A stretch of DNA of 64,000 bases from Pochonia chlamydosporia 170. Lineage: Eukaryota > Ascomycota > Sordariomycetes > Hypocreales > Clavicipitaceae. This document shows, one piece after another, positions 43,206-54,803 of this stretch. The notes beneath the pieces were generated by a model. It was not told the origin of the DNA and searched no databases. It was given only the letters and a program-made list of their open reading frames with translations. The translations under genes and the position numbers were made by a program. Each line of letters starts with the position of its first letter. The stretch's first letter is position 1. The stretch is from positions 1,612,001 through 1,676,000 of the forward strand of contig NC_035792.1 in NCBI RefSeq assembly GCF_001653235.2, in the 5' to 3' direction.

Positions 43206-44138
43206 TCAGTCCTCCCCATCAGACGAATCATCCTCCCTCCTCCTCTTCTTCTGCTCAACAATCTCCCCCTTCCGCCTAAACACATAACTCCGCGCGCTCC
43301 TCTCCTCCCCCTTCCACCCACCACCCACCTCGCCCTTCTTATTCCTCACGACGCCCAGCGTCCGCGCGTGCCTGTACCCCGGATACGCGGAACTCTGGAA
43401 CCGAAAACTCCGCTCCACTTGTAGTCCTGCGTGGCGAGCGAGGTCCCGAATATTCCAGAGTGTGTAGGGTTCGCCCTCAAAGAGGGTGACGACGATGCTG
43501 CCTCTTGCGGCGAGGGCGCGCGGCGCAAGGCGGAAGAAGGAAACGAGGAGTTCTTGGTTGTACCGGACTTGGCGGTTTATGTCGGTGGATTTGCCGCCGA
43601 CATGGGGGAAGTTGAAGAGGATTGTGTTGTGGATGGGGCGGGTGAGTGACGAGGGGAGCTTGGTTGCGTCGATGTTGTACAGGAGTTTGTTGGTGGTGAT
43701 GGTTGGTGAGGCTGGCTCGCTGTCGGATTCATTATCACATTGTTCGTTTTCGTCATTTTCCGCATCGTCGTTTTCTGTGGGATTGCTTGCTTCCGTGGTA
43801 TCATTCTTCGTAGGTTTGCTGCTCTCGCCTTGTATAATTGATATATTGTCATCCACAGACGGATACTTGACCAGCAACTCGGCGTGGTCTTTCTCCAGCA
43901 CCGTAGCCGTCACGTCCACACACCCATGATGCTTTATTATAGATGCCGCAAAGCTCAGGTCCCCTTCACCAATGAGCAGGATCTTATCAGTCGGGTCGAA
44001 TGGAATCACAGGTTCGTCTTGCTGTTGCTGGCGCTTCTTGGTGGGTTGCTTTTTCGGCGTCTGTGGTTTCGCTTGTGGTTTTGCTTTTTGCGCTTTGGGG
44101 TGTTGGCGTTCGAGTTTGCGGCGCTTGGAATTGGCCAT
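43206..44138 (-). CDS. bmt5: 25S rRNA (uridine-N3)-methyltransferase Bmt5-like
   Basis: Intronless minus-strand gene, 310 residues. I start at the ATG giving MANSKRRKLERQ; 36 codons upstream are open but unlike protein. A Lys/Gln-rich nucleolar-type N-terminus leads to the Rossmann-like DUF2431 domain: KILLIGEGDLSFAASIIKHH, VTATVLEKDHAELLVKYP, then an acidic Asn/Glu insert (about residues 105-150), and ILFNFPHVGGKSTDINRQVR. The domain closes with VVTLFEGEPYTLWNI and RSFRFQSSAYPGYRHARTLG. Yeast Bmt5 makes m3U in 25S rRNA. The C-terminus is basic then acidic. Confidence 0.88.
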   Translation of the reverse strand: MANSKRRKLERQHPKAQKAKPQAKPQTPKKQPTKKRQQQQDEPVIPFDPTDKILLIGEGDLSFAASIIKHHGCVDVTATVLEKDHAELLVKYPSVDDNISIIQGESSKPTKNDTTEASNPTENDDAENDENEQCDNESDSEPASPTITTNKLLYNIDATKLPSSLTRPIHNTILFNFPHVGGKSTDINRQVRYNQELLVSFFRLAPRALAARGSIVVTLFEGEPYTLWNIRDLARHAGLQVERSFRFQSSAYPGYRHARTLGVVRNKKGEVGGGWKGEERSARSYVFRRKGEIVEQKKRRREDDSSDGED

Positions 44139-47100
44139 GTCAATTGGACTTTCGGGAGTGCAGCCCGACACAAGAAGTGGTTGTTTCGACAAATGGCGCG
44201 TATGTTGTATGGGGGTCGTATCTTGGACGCAGTCGGATGAGGTCACCTTTTTTTTTTTTTTGGCTGGAGCTGGACTTACAGCTGCCCCCTGCTTGACAGG
44301 TCGGGCAGGTGGCAGAGGATCTCACGTGCATTGTGGGACGATCCAATCTGTCTGGTCTGGCTTGCTCCATCCAATGGACGGCGGCGGCGGGAGTTAAAAA
44401 TGACTTGCGGTTTTGGGCCGTGGGCGTTGCCGCTTTGGGACCGGGAGGACTTTGTGTTGGTGCGAGGCTGTGGCTGGTGAGGATACTGGGAGCAGGATAA
44501 AATTTAACATGAGAATATTGTTTAGAATTGCACGGGTATACGATATATTTTGGTGGAGTTTACATTCTGTTGCAATAATATTGTAGCTGGAGGTACTACA
44601 TTTTTATCGTCCACACGGTACTGTAGGTATCATTAAGCGAACAATAGACGCCGCTGCCGCACCAAGCACAAATTAGTTGACATTACCTCAAGACATGCAT
44701 CATCAAGAATGGGGCAAGTGTCGCAGTTAGCTACCGTGCGTCTTTAGGAACGTCATACCAGCACGGCACAAGTGGCTTCTCTACGAGCTTAATACAGAGT
44801 TTTCTCTGTCGTTCCCTGCCCTCCCCTTACTTGAACTCCATGCATCGTTGTCCGTCCATGGCGCCCCAGTTATTTGCACAGATGAATGCCCCAGTCAGAA
44901 GACATCCACATATATTGATTGGCTGGTGGACCTGCCGCCCCCGGGCACTAAACTGATCTGGTGGGAGAGGACTGGACTCCAGTGTTGCTGATTGGTCCGG
45001 AGGAGGGGATACTCCGGCTGCCGCAGAGTGTGATGTACCCCTAAATCTGTGTGGCTCTCTTGGTGCGGATGACAGGAGCGAGAATGCCCGGATGCTCACG
45101 GGGAGGGAGATGGGCGTGAGACTGGTGGTGAGCATATGTGTTGGCAAGGCAGCTGAGTTTTGGTTGTAGATATATGTATTGTGATGAGGAAAGGCAAAGA
45201 CTGCTCAGCTATGCAGAGTATGTGATGTATGTGATGTGAATGTCGGACTGCTCATCTGTCCAAACATACACCGAATGAAAGGCCGATTGTAACAATTACC
45301 TGCAAAGCTTAACCCAGCGAAACGAAGGAATCCATTCAGCCCGCTCATAAGTAAGGCAGTACACACACATCTCAATAGACTTTGACTGGCAGCCCAATGC
45401 CATAGTACCAAGTACATGGGTACACACCCTTTGTGCGACAAAGCCAAGCGCTTTGTATAGACTAGATGCGTTTCAACACATCAAATGATGCGGTACCTGC
45501 GTCAGGGCCAGAGAATACGCCTGGTTGCTCCGCGCCCAAAACGCTCGCGCCTCCTGCCAGACGAACTTGTTTGACGAAAAGTCTCACAGCATAGAGGGCT
45601 GTATAATGCAATTGTCACTACATGCGTCAAAGATTTCTACGTTGCGAGCGATCCACGAGCAAGTGCCACTGTAACCAGGATCACAGTAAAATCATGCATC
45701 TCAAAGGATGCTGCGTCTTTCGGCCCGTTGCAACGCTGCTTGGCTAAAAAATTCGACGCTATTCAGTGTCAGGCTGTTCATTCGTTAGGAGAGTCTTCTT
45801 CAGTCGCTAGAGAATTAGGTTCGCCTTGGTTGCGTTGGTCGCACGAGCGTAAGTTTGCTTGTCATGCGGAGGAGGGTATGGTGTGAGTATCAAAGTTTTG
45901 CCTCGCCTCGAGACCAGGCCGCATGAGTCTACCGGTATACTAGACACGGCGCAGATGGCTTTCGGATGATTACAAGGTCGCACAGTGATATTTCCTGCAT
46001 GTTTTTCTGCGTCGTCATGCCGTTGGGCTGCTTGTTGCGGCGTTGGAGTGAGTGAGTGAGTGGCGAGCAAACTGTTGTTTGTCCGGTTATCACGGCCTGC
46101 ATGACTGCAAGGCGGACTTCAAAGAGCTTTGGGCAGTTGGATGGGGTATTAACTACTCGGCGAACTCTATATAGATGCTAAAGAATAAACAGACCAAACT
46201 AAACTTATATATAGCTCCTGGGTCCTGGGTGCTATTCATGTCGACGGGCTGCCCATCTGCGTACTTTTATTCTGCTTTAGTTTGAACAATCAGATCAGCC
46301 TGGCCTGGGTGTTGGCCTCTTTGTGTCCCCCCTGCGACTGGATACATAACCACAGGCGGTGGTGCTCATACAGGATCAGGTACCCCCACTAGCCCGGTAC
46401 CTCGCTCAAGTCCCTCTAGCGTGGTCCAGCAGCCACTTGAGCAGTTTCCAGCCAGTCAATTGCACGCGTCAACTGAGCTGGTCTCTGGTCCGCCCACTTC
46501 CACTTCCACTTGACTCTGGTCTGGTTCCAGCAAATTCACTTGGACTTGCACTGCATCAACCCAAAAAGGTCACCAAAAGGTCACACCTCATCGTTTTCTT
46601 CTAATCATCTATTCTTTGCAAGTCACGGCCAACCACGCACACCACGTCTCGCATCATCGTTGCACTCGGCAAACTCTTGTCCAGAGGTGCATCGAGACGT
46701 CTCTCTATTTTTTTTAATCATTTGCGTTGGCGCTGATTGACAGTCGGCGTTGTGCATTTTGGCTCACTTGCACCACACACTGGTCTGGGTCTGCATCTGG
46801 CCTGTTGGCGGGTGCAAAGGCTTTTACTCGCTTTCCCTTTTACACTCAACTTGGCCTTGGCTCTCCTTCCCTGAGTCTCCGGTCCAATCCCATCCAAGCC
46901 AATCCAGTCAAGCCAGTCAAGCCAGTCCTGTCTGTCTGTCTGTCTGGTTTGCCGCAACACCACCAAACCCTCATCTTCACATTCGTATCGCCATCAACCT
47001 CAACCCTTTTTTTTTTCCTTTCCTCTCTTGAAGGGTTTCCCATCTCTTTCATATCCCTTCCCCCTCTTCACCTTCATCTTTTTTTTTCCCACTCTTGTCC

Positions 47101-47143
47101 CTTCACCACTTCAGATACATGATCCGGCTCCGTCGCTTCCGCC
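44139..47143. other. Long intergenic region before the RGG/proline-rich gene
   Basis: About 3 kb. No gene is supported. The last 700 bases are very pyrimidine-rich and hold a (CTGT)n run and a (CAGTCAAGC)n run at 46896-46946. They probably form the promoter and a long leader of the next gene. Confidence 0.5.
46896..46946. repeat. CAGTCAAGC and CTGT tandem repeats in the leader
   Basis: Three near-copies of a nine-base unit are followed by about five CTGT units. They lie 200-250 bases upstream of the next start codon, so they may be transcribed. Confidence 0.7.
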
Positions 47144-47154
47144 ATGGCAGCTGA
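47119..47154 (+). promoter_or_regulatory. Upstream ORF overlapping the start of the RGG/proline-rich gene
   Basis: ATG at 47119 opens an 11-codon ORF that stops with TGA at 47152-47154, after the main ATG at 47144 and in another frame. Initiation there would skip the main start. The uATG context is weaker than the CGCCATGG context of the main start. Confidence 0.55.
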
Positions 47155-50100
47155 GACTTCTTCGCCCGCGCGCGAGCCTGCCACATCTACTCGTGGCCGT
47201 GGCAGAGGCGGGCGAGGTGGCCGTGGCCGAGGTCGAGGAGGTGGCAGAGGCGCTTCAAATGCTGCCTTGTCAAAATCTACCACTGCCTCTCGTGGCCGAG
47301 GCGGCACGCGCAGGGGGAGAGTAAAGAACTTCTCCGACTCGCGTGTACAGGCTGCGTATGAGCGCCAGCGCGACCTCAAGGCTACCTATCAGGCTGTCGC
47401 TTTTGCTCTCAAACCGGCCTTGCAGGAACTTGCTGAGCGGAATGTTGATGAGATGCTGCAGAAGCCAGACTCCTACAAGCAGGCCAAGGAGTACATGCCC
47501 ATTGTTGACCAGCTCAAGGAGAAGTTTGATAATAAGCTGCGCGAGTGTGACCGGCGCCTCGAGTGCGACCTCAACCTCGCCGAGCACAGTTTCAATGCTG
47601 ATCAATACGTTGCTGAGAAGGAATTCCAGGTTCGTTTATTTCTTTTTCTTTTCCTCTTGTCATTTCCAATAGTTGTCAAGTCGTACATGTTTCGCACTTG
47701 ATTTTCCCAACTCACTCAACCTGTCTTGCTCGGATGCTAACATGGGGAACCCACTTTTGCAGAATGGTCTCAGTGACATGATGGAGCAATTTTACGAGGG
47801 CCAGGAAAACCGCCTGCGCATTCTCGCCGCCCTTCACTCCAAGGATCTACCCGTTGATGTAAGTTTCCATCGCAGTAAATTGATGGTCATTGTCTTGTTC
47901 CCGTCTCATTCTGCCTTCCCTCAATCAATCAACCCCCAATGCATGAATCTGTGCGTGGCTGACTAACGACCCCTTAGGTTGAGGATGACCAATATTACTA
48001 TCGCGTCATCACCGACGCTGAGCTTGACAATGACTTTGGCATTTACGAATGCTACAAGAATAGTCATCTCGTTCCTTATCCCTCTCGTGTTCCCGGCACT
48101 GAGATGTGGAGAAAAGCTCGCGACCCTGATGCCTCTGCTGCTGTGCCAAGAGAATCATCTGCCGCTCCCACCAGAGGCAGAGGTCGGGGTCGTGGTGGTG
48201 CTGGCATCAAGCGCAGAGCTGCTGACTTGCCAGATGGCCAGTCAACACCAAAGAGATCAGCTCGTAATATGGATGATAGCCAGCTCCTCGCTCCTGCACC
48301 CATGGCCCCAGCCCCAATGAAAGGCTTGCTCGCCTCAGCTGCTAACGTTGACGAGGATCCTGAAGGCACTCCGGCAGAGGAAGAATCAGTGCCCGCTTCG
48401 CCGGAGCCGACGCTCCTCAATGGTAACGGCTCCTTCACTGGCCGAGCAAGCAGCCGGCAACAGGCCCGAGAAAAGAGCCCCCCCTTGCCGAAGAACATTG
48501 GTGAACCCGATGACTACGGCGTGCGCACTTACAACCAACGACCGTCAATGCGAGAGAAGGGAATTAACAGTCGAATCCTCGCACCCCACGTCGTTTGGTT
48601 TGAAGACTGGGAAATCGGTTTCAAAGACACTTCCAATGATTCTACAAAGGGTCATACCCGCGCGAAACGAGGCAAATACCTCGACACTCCCAACAGTAAC
48701 GGCATTCACTTTGATCACTGGTGTAACGGCTATGATTTTTCTACCACTACACCTGATGACTTTGACCAGGAATTGGTCAAGCGACACGGCGTTCACCCCA
48801 AATATGGCATCTTTCTTCCTACAAGCACAAATGAGTCTGAGGAACACCAGCCCTATATCATGCCAGGCAAACCCGTTGTATACATTGCCAACCCGTCCGG
48901 CAGAATATCTCACGCATCCAGGTCATTCCAGTCCACAACGAATCAGCGTCGCTCAGAAGAATTGCCTCTGAGGGAGAAGATGAAGGCCAACCTGCGCCGG
49001 TTCTGCAAGATGGCCGAAATTGAGACGGAGGATATTAATATTGCCGAGTTTGTGAGATCTGATGACATGCTTCGATCAAAGTCACTGGGCACAGCCGACA
49101 AGGAGCTCAGCTCACGACCTCAGTTCTCCGAAACGACATCGGAGGCCGATGAGGAAGTCGAATCTACTCCCCCGGAGCCCGAACAGCCAGAAGGCGGCAT
49201 CACTGGCTTATCTGTATTGACTTATGCCACAGCCTATGTTGCAGCACAGGACGTTACTCGTGCCGCCCCGCCCACGCCTAAACCCGCACGATATGATGCA
49301 ATTCGGGACGTATTTACCGACTCAAAGCCAGATCCTGCTCCTGTCCCAGAAACCACCAATTTGGGACTCAACTTTCTTGCAGAGTTATGCAACGTTGAGA
49401 CGCGCCTACCAGGATGGGAAAACCGCCCAGAAGCCATTTCCACACTTCCTATTGTGGACTCGGATGTGCGTACCACGATCAAGCATGAGGAACCGCCTAC
49501 CGTCTCATCATTTTCTCATGCACCGATGAACCCAAGGCTCAGCCAGGAACCTCCTCCACTTTTTACACACAATCAGCCGTCAGACCGTATGACCTTGCCG
49601 CCTGCATCGTCCATTCACGATCGGCCAGCATATCCTGTTCCCATACCACAGGATGCCGGTCACAGAGCAGACTACAAGTCCTCGGCTCCTCCTCCTCCTC
49701 CCCCTCCTCCGGGACCACCATTGCATGCTGACCACGGCGGGTATTATCCTCCCCCGGTTGCATCCTATCCACCTGGTCCTCGCGAGCCTCTGTTACCTAG
49801 CGGTCGACCTATCGACCCTGGCTACAATCCTCGTCGATTGAGCAGCTATGGCCCAGAGACTCCTCAACAGCCAGCTTACAGCAGCATGTACTGGCCTCAG
49901 CAGCCTCCTCCAGCCGGGCCACCAGGACCACCACCAGTTCTTCCTCCCGCCAGCTCTACTGCCTCTTCGGCTCATCAAGGCTACCCACTCCCCCCGCCGT
50001 CTTCTTCAAGTGGAAGATTATCGTTCTCCCAGACTGCGAGTGCTGAGCCCCTACCCCCTCTGAGGCCACCACGCGGGCGTACACAGTCTGTTCCGGAGGA

Positions 50101-50674
50101 GCCACCGTATGATCCAACGATGCGTGGTAGCATACATAATTCATACTACCAGCCACCCCCGTCACGATCTTATCAACGGGGATATCCCGTTCCAGAGCCG
50201 CACCAGCCTCCTCCGCTACAGCCCATTTTGGGAGAAAGGATACTCCCGAACCCACAACAGAGCAGCGCTTCCTATATGGGCTCCCCTCCACCGCCCTATG
50301 CGCCACAGATCATGTCTCCGACATTCGCTAACGCCCCCGGACTGCCAGGGCAACTGGGTCAGAGCCCTCCCGGCACACCTCATGGGGGACCGCCCGGCTC
50401 CGCACATCGGCACAGATCGACGCCTTCTGGGTCGTCAGACGCGGGATCGAACAAGTACCGCAAGTTACAACCAGCTCCGGTACCAGCTCACCGAGCATGG
50501 TCCAACAAACCCGAATTGAAGACGATCCCATATGACCACAAGGAAACGGGCTCTTCGGCTGCGTTGCCTAGCTCTGGCCCCACGCAGATAAGAGGTTGGA
50601 ACGTGAACCAGCACCGCAAACGAAGCAAGCAAGACAAGGGTGACATTTCAAACGACAGAGACGAATCCAGATAG
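47144..50674 (+). CDS. Large RGG-rich and proline-rich conserved fungal protein
   Basis: Three exons, 47144-47629, 47763-47858 and 47978-50674, give 1092 residues. The N-terminus is a Gly/Arg tract (TRGRGRGGRGGRGRG), likely RNA-binding and arginine-methylated. A helical module follows (YERQRDLKATYQAVAFALKP to ALHSKDLP, about 65-195), then a second GRGRGRG tract and a conserved central part (HVVWFEDWEIGFKDTSND, HFDHWCNGYDFSTTTPDDFD, KPVVYIANPSGRISHASRSF). The last 350 residues are disordered and rich in Pro, with a run of eight prolines. The first donor is GTTCGT, weaker than usual. I recognise the pattern as a conserved fungal protein without a firm function; nuclear RNA or chromatin work is plausible. 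After the TAG stop the frame stays open (see the next entry). Confidence 0.8.
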
Positions 50675-51169
50675 CGTCCGGTTCGTACTAAAGTCTCAAA
50701 AACTACGGCATTGCAACCAAGATATGAGTCGATTGAGTTTGTAACGCCGCAGTTACCACCCCTCTGCCCTCGCAAAGAGCCGGCCCATCAGCCGCGTCTT
50801 GATGCCAAAATGGTAGCCATCAAGATGCCTGATGAGCCTGCCGAGCTGGATAACGTGTCCATGTATGGCTTTGGCGCGATACCCAATCTGGAGGCGTCGT
50901 TGACTACAGATGAGCCTCTCAAACGCCGCCTTCGACCCAGACGGGAGAAGGCTGATGCCGCATCCCAGCCAGATCTTGTCCTTGTCAACGTTAGGCACCG
51001 GACCAGCAACAGCGCCGCTCTGGGATCATCGTCAGGCCACAAACCCAGAACACGTAAAAAGCCTAACCGCATCAACAAGAATACGGCGGCCAAGGCCAGG
51101 CCTGGCTCCAAGAATTTACCCATCGAAATACTGGATAGCGACAAGAAGGCTGCCAGTTCCGATAAATAA
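50675..51169 (+). other. 165-codon open extension after the TAG of the RGG/proline-rich gene
   Basis: The frame of the upstream gene continues without a stop from 50675 to the TAA at 51167-51169. The text is coding-like: IEFVTPQLPPLCPRKEP, YGFGAIPNLEASLTTDEPLK, a basic RKKPNRINKN part and LPIEILDSDKK at the end. The first ATG inside is at 50810, so a separate 119-residue gene is possible. Alternatives are readthrough, a nonsense change in a longer gene, or chance. Confidence 0.45.
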
Positions 51170-51908
51170 ATCACCGTCAAGTTCAGGCTCCGAGAGAGCA
51201 CTGCGAAACTTGACCCATGTACCACCTCCCGGACATATTTTAGTGTTTTCTTCAGCATTTTCAGCTACGGCTACCTGTTTCATTTTTCAACGGTCACTAT
51301 ACCCTCCGTGTCGTTTTCTTGATCTTTTGACGAAGAACAAAGGAGTACCTAATACTTGCTCTTTTGTTTTCAATGGTCGGTCTCTAGCACCGTAGCATAA
51401 AAAGGCGTGGGAGGTTTTTTTATTCGTCATTCTCCATCATTTTGTTTACGTCATCTGTTTGTCATTGTTCTTTTTCCTAGCTAACTTGTATGAATGTATT
51501 TATCGTGTATGCCATGCCTAAGAGGGGTAGATGGGGGGATTGCATAGGGCACACGGTGCATTTTATGTCCGTCGATAGATGAGGCCCGTACGGATAATGA
51601 TTAAATAAAAGTTTTACATGGGATAACTATCTTGATGTGATGTGATGAAGGCGTCACAGGAGTGACTCGAGAATTGCAGTCTGGCGCAAAGTCCAAAACC
51701 TAACCATCAGGAGTGCGTGCATTCGTTGTAATGATATTGATCACATAATAGGTTAGACATCAAATGTTTTGAATCTACCACTATAGGACGGTTCATTAAC
51801 CGGTACCTCCTATCCATGGTACATAAGCCGCTATTCATACAGGTTTCCCCCCATTTCCATCTGATCTACATTCCAAACTAACCAGATATATCCCTCTCAA
51901 ATGTCCAA
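51170..51908. other. Convergent intergenic region
   Basis: This holds the 3' UTRs of the proline-rich gene and of aos1. No gene is seen. Confidence 0.5.
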
Positions 51909-53620
51909 TTATGACCCCGCTTCTTTAGACACCTCCCCTTCCTGCGGCTTCTTGTCCTCCGCCTTCTCCTCCTTCTTTTCTTCATGCTGCGTACCTTCCT
52001 TAGTCGAAGACACTTCTACATTTGAAGTGGGTGCTTGTGCTTGTGCTTCAGCCGTGGCGGTCAGTGACCCCGTGTTCGTGGGTAGGCTCCCCATATCTAT
52101 ATTCTGGAGAGGCATCCCCGTACCGGGGAAGATGGCATTTCCAGCGTCAAACATGTTCACATCACCGGGGACCATTGGATTCGCGGCCCCAGCATCAGCG
52201 TTAGGTACAGAGAGTAGGCTTGCGCCGAGCTCGAGTTCCGGATGGAGGGGGTACATGAGCGCCTCCATTGTGTTGCCGTCAAAAATGACCATGTTCTGAA
52301 TAGGTTGCTGCGACTGTCCGAGCACGTTGATGACATCCTGTGCCAGCTGGCCGCCTAGGATGGCTGTCACGGGGGCAATTTCACTGCCCAGGTTCTGGAG
52401 GAAGCTGCGTAGGAATTCTGGTCGCAATGTCTCGCTAGGCAGGTTGAGGGCCTTGTGTTTCTGGGTGGCGATTTGCGTGAATAGCTTGAGATCCTCTCTG
52501 TTGCTGGGGAGGCGGCCGCCTTGGAGTTGTTTGAATTCCCAGAGGGCGCGGAGGCAGGACAGCGCGGGGGTGACGGCTTTCAAGCGCCGCTTGGAGGAGG
52601 TATATTCCTGTGGAAGGCCGGCGACGTCGCTGGCCAGGAACCACGTCGAGTAGAGTTCGCGCTTGCTGACCGACTCGATGGTCTTGGAGCCGTCCTTTTT
52701 GGTCTTGACGTCGATGACGGACCGGGTGCGTGATTCCTGCTTCGGCGTGGCGGGCACGTTGCCTGCCTCCCGGGAGATGATGTAGTCGTGCTCGATGAGA
52801 TCACTGAATATGAAGCCGTACATGCCGTGCGTGCCGGCCGCGTAAAACGGGCGGCCGTTGATCCGCGTCGCCGTGTTGATGATGTTGAAGGTGTCGGGGC
52901 CAAGGTCCGTCGCGATGACGACGTCGTACGCGGCAAAGTAGCTTGGTCCCTTGGCCGTTACGCTCTCGGCGTCAACGTGCACCTGTACACGGGGGTTGAG
53001 CTTGCGCAGCGCGTGGCTAGCTGCTTCTGCGCGGTTCTGGCCTACGGGGCTGTCGCGTCCTTCGGACAGGAAGAATTGGCAGCCTAGGTCGGACTCGGTG
53101 ACGGGCGAGCCGTCGAGCAGGGTGATGGACCCGACGCCCGCGAGGACGAGGTTCTTGGCGATTTCGTGGGCTAGCCCGCGCATGGTTATGAGTAGGATGT
53201 GGGCGTTTTGGATTTTCTCTTGGGCGGCGAGACCCCAGAGGCGGATTTGTCTGTCGTAGAGAGCGATGTCATCTATGTGTGGTTAGCTTTTATTCTTGGA
53301 CGTTTGTGATTTGGGGGATAGGAGGTTTATATACCTGCTGATACGTGGTTGGTTGGAATCTCGATGGGTAGGCCGTTCGGCATCATCATGGGCATGAGAA
53401 ATGTGCCATCTGGCATCGGGACGTTGCCCAGGCTGGGATCTGGCATGAACGACTGGCCGGCCAGCATGGCTGCCATGGCTTCTGGATTTCCTTGGTTCAA
53501 CATGTCTTGGTCGAATGTTGGTAGAGTTCCGTTTGACTCCATGTTGTGCGTGGGATGCGGTGCGCCAGAATCACCAGCGACAGTGCCAGCGTGGTCCTGG
53601 CCTTGGGTTTGTTGGTCCAT
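51909..53620 (-). CDS. aos1: SUMO-activating enzyme subunit Aos1
   Basis: Minus strand, exons 53620-53335 and 53272-51909, 549 residues. The first 96 residues are a Met/Pro-rich low-complexity extension. Then ADDIALYDRQIRLWGLAAQE marks the start of the ThiF/E1 adenylation fold, followed by NAHILLITMRGLAHEIAKNL, SITLLDGSPVTESDLGCQF, YDVVIATDLGPDTFN and the C-terminal ILGGQLAQDVINVLGQSQQP. Aos1 pairs with Uba2 to adenylate SUMO; the catalytic cysteine resides in Uba2, and its absence here is normal. The C-terminal 110 residues are an Ala/Thr then Glu/Lys tail that yeast Aos1 lacks. The 62-nt intron (GTATAT, GCTAACC, CATAG) splits the conserved ADDIALYD segment. Confidence 0.92.
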
Positions 53621-54781
53621 CTTGCCGGAGATGTATAGATGTATGCCGGGTGCGCGAGGGAAGATTAAATTTCCTGTGAGTGACGATGAGGGCTGTCTCG
53701 AGATGAAATGAGCTTTGCGCTGTGGTGTGAAGTTTGGTGATGATGCGTGAATGAGTGAGAGTGAGAGTGAAGTGAGGGTGAGGTGATGTGAGTTTGAGCC
53801 GGTGAGACAGGCGGCCGATGACGGTTCGCGTTGGCTCGTGGCTGTTTCGACAGGATGCGCCAGGAAATACAGCCTACAAATATGGTAAGATGCTGTATCA
53901 ACTATAAACGCCCGGCTGGATTAATGCGAGGGGAAGAATTGAGCTGTTGCCCGGTCATGCGAAAGCTGTCGAACAGAGACCAGCTGTCGCGAGCTCATTT
54001 CATGCTCGAGGCTTGAAATGTGACGTTGGGACCCTGGCAATGTTCAGAGTCATGTAGTGCCAGCGCTCAGAATGTCAGCGTTCCGTTTGGTTGGTTGTTG
54101 CTGACGTAAGGTGGCTGGTTGTGATTGGTCGGTGCTGTCATTGGTTTGTATTTCTGTCAAGTGGTCTTGCCTACCCTACAGAATTATCGCCCAGCTGGGG
54201 GTGAAGGCATGTTGTCGAATTCTGCATTTTAGTGTAACCGCCAAAGGACCTAGGTAGATTGCAATATTCGTTGTCTGGATAGTGAGAGTCCTGGTATTAT
54301 TCAGGGGACGTATTGATATGAATCGACGTGTAAAACCGCGACGTGGAGTAAATGTTGTTGGCAACCTCACAACCCAGCATCTGTCATGTAGGACAAGTGG
54401 TCACAATAGCCACACACAGCGCATCAAATAAAAACCTTGAATTTGTAAGAACCATGTCAGCTTATGCATGCATTATCTCAGAAGCGATTCGCATGTTGAT
54501 TTAATTTGGTACGTGGCGACTCTGGATGGACAATCGATCAAGGATTGAACTGTAGGTTGATGTGCCAGCCTACAGTCAGCGGGTGATGAAACAAGGATCG
54601 GCGCATCGATTGTTCAGCGGCGCATGAAAACACCGGATCCAGCAACGGAAGAAATATGGGTTAATTTGATGGCAAGGTGTTGTATTATGACGGGAGCTCC
54701 GAATAGTCTGGTTCTTGACAGGCCCTGTGCTCCTGTTACCTGTAGGTGGCAGGAGTACAAAGTAATGCAAGTAGGAATACA

Positions 54782-54803
54782 ACCAGACCAGACCAGACCA
54801 GAC
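54782..54803. repeat. (ACCAG)n microsatellite
   Basis: About four units of ACCAG. The same unit forms a longer run at 57083-57110. Confidence 0.8.
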
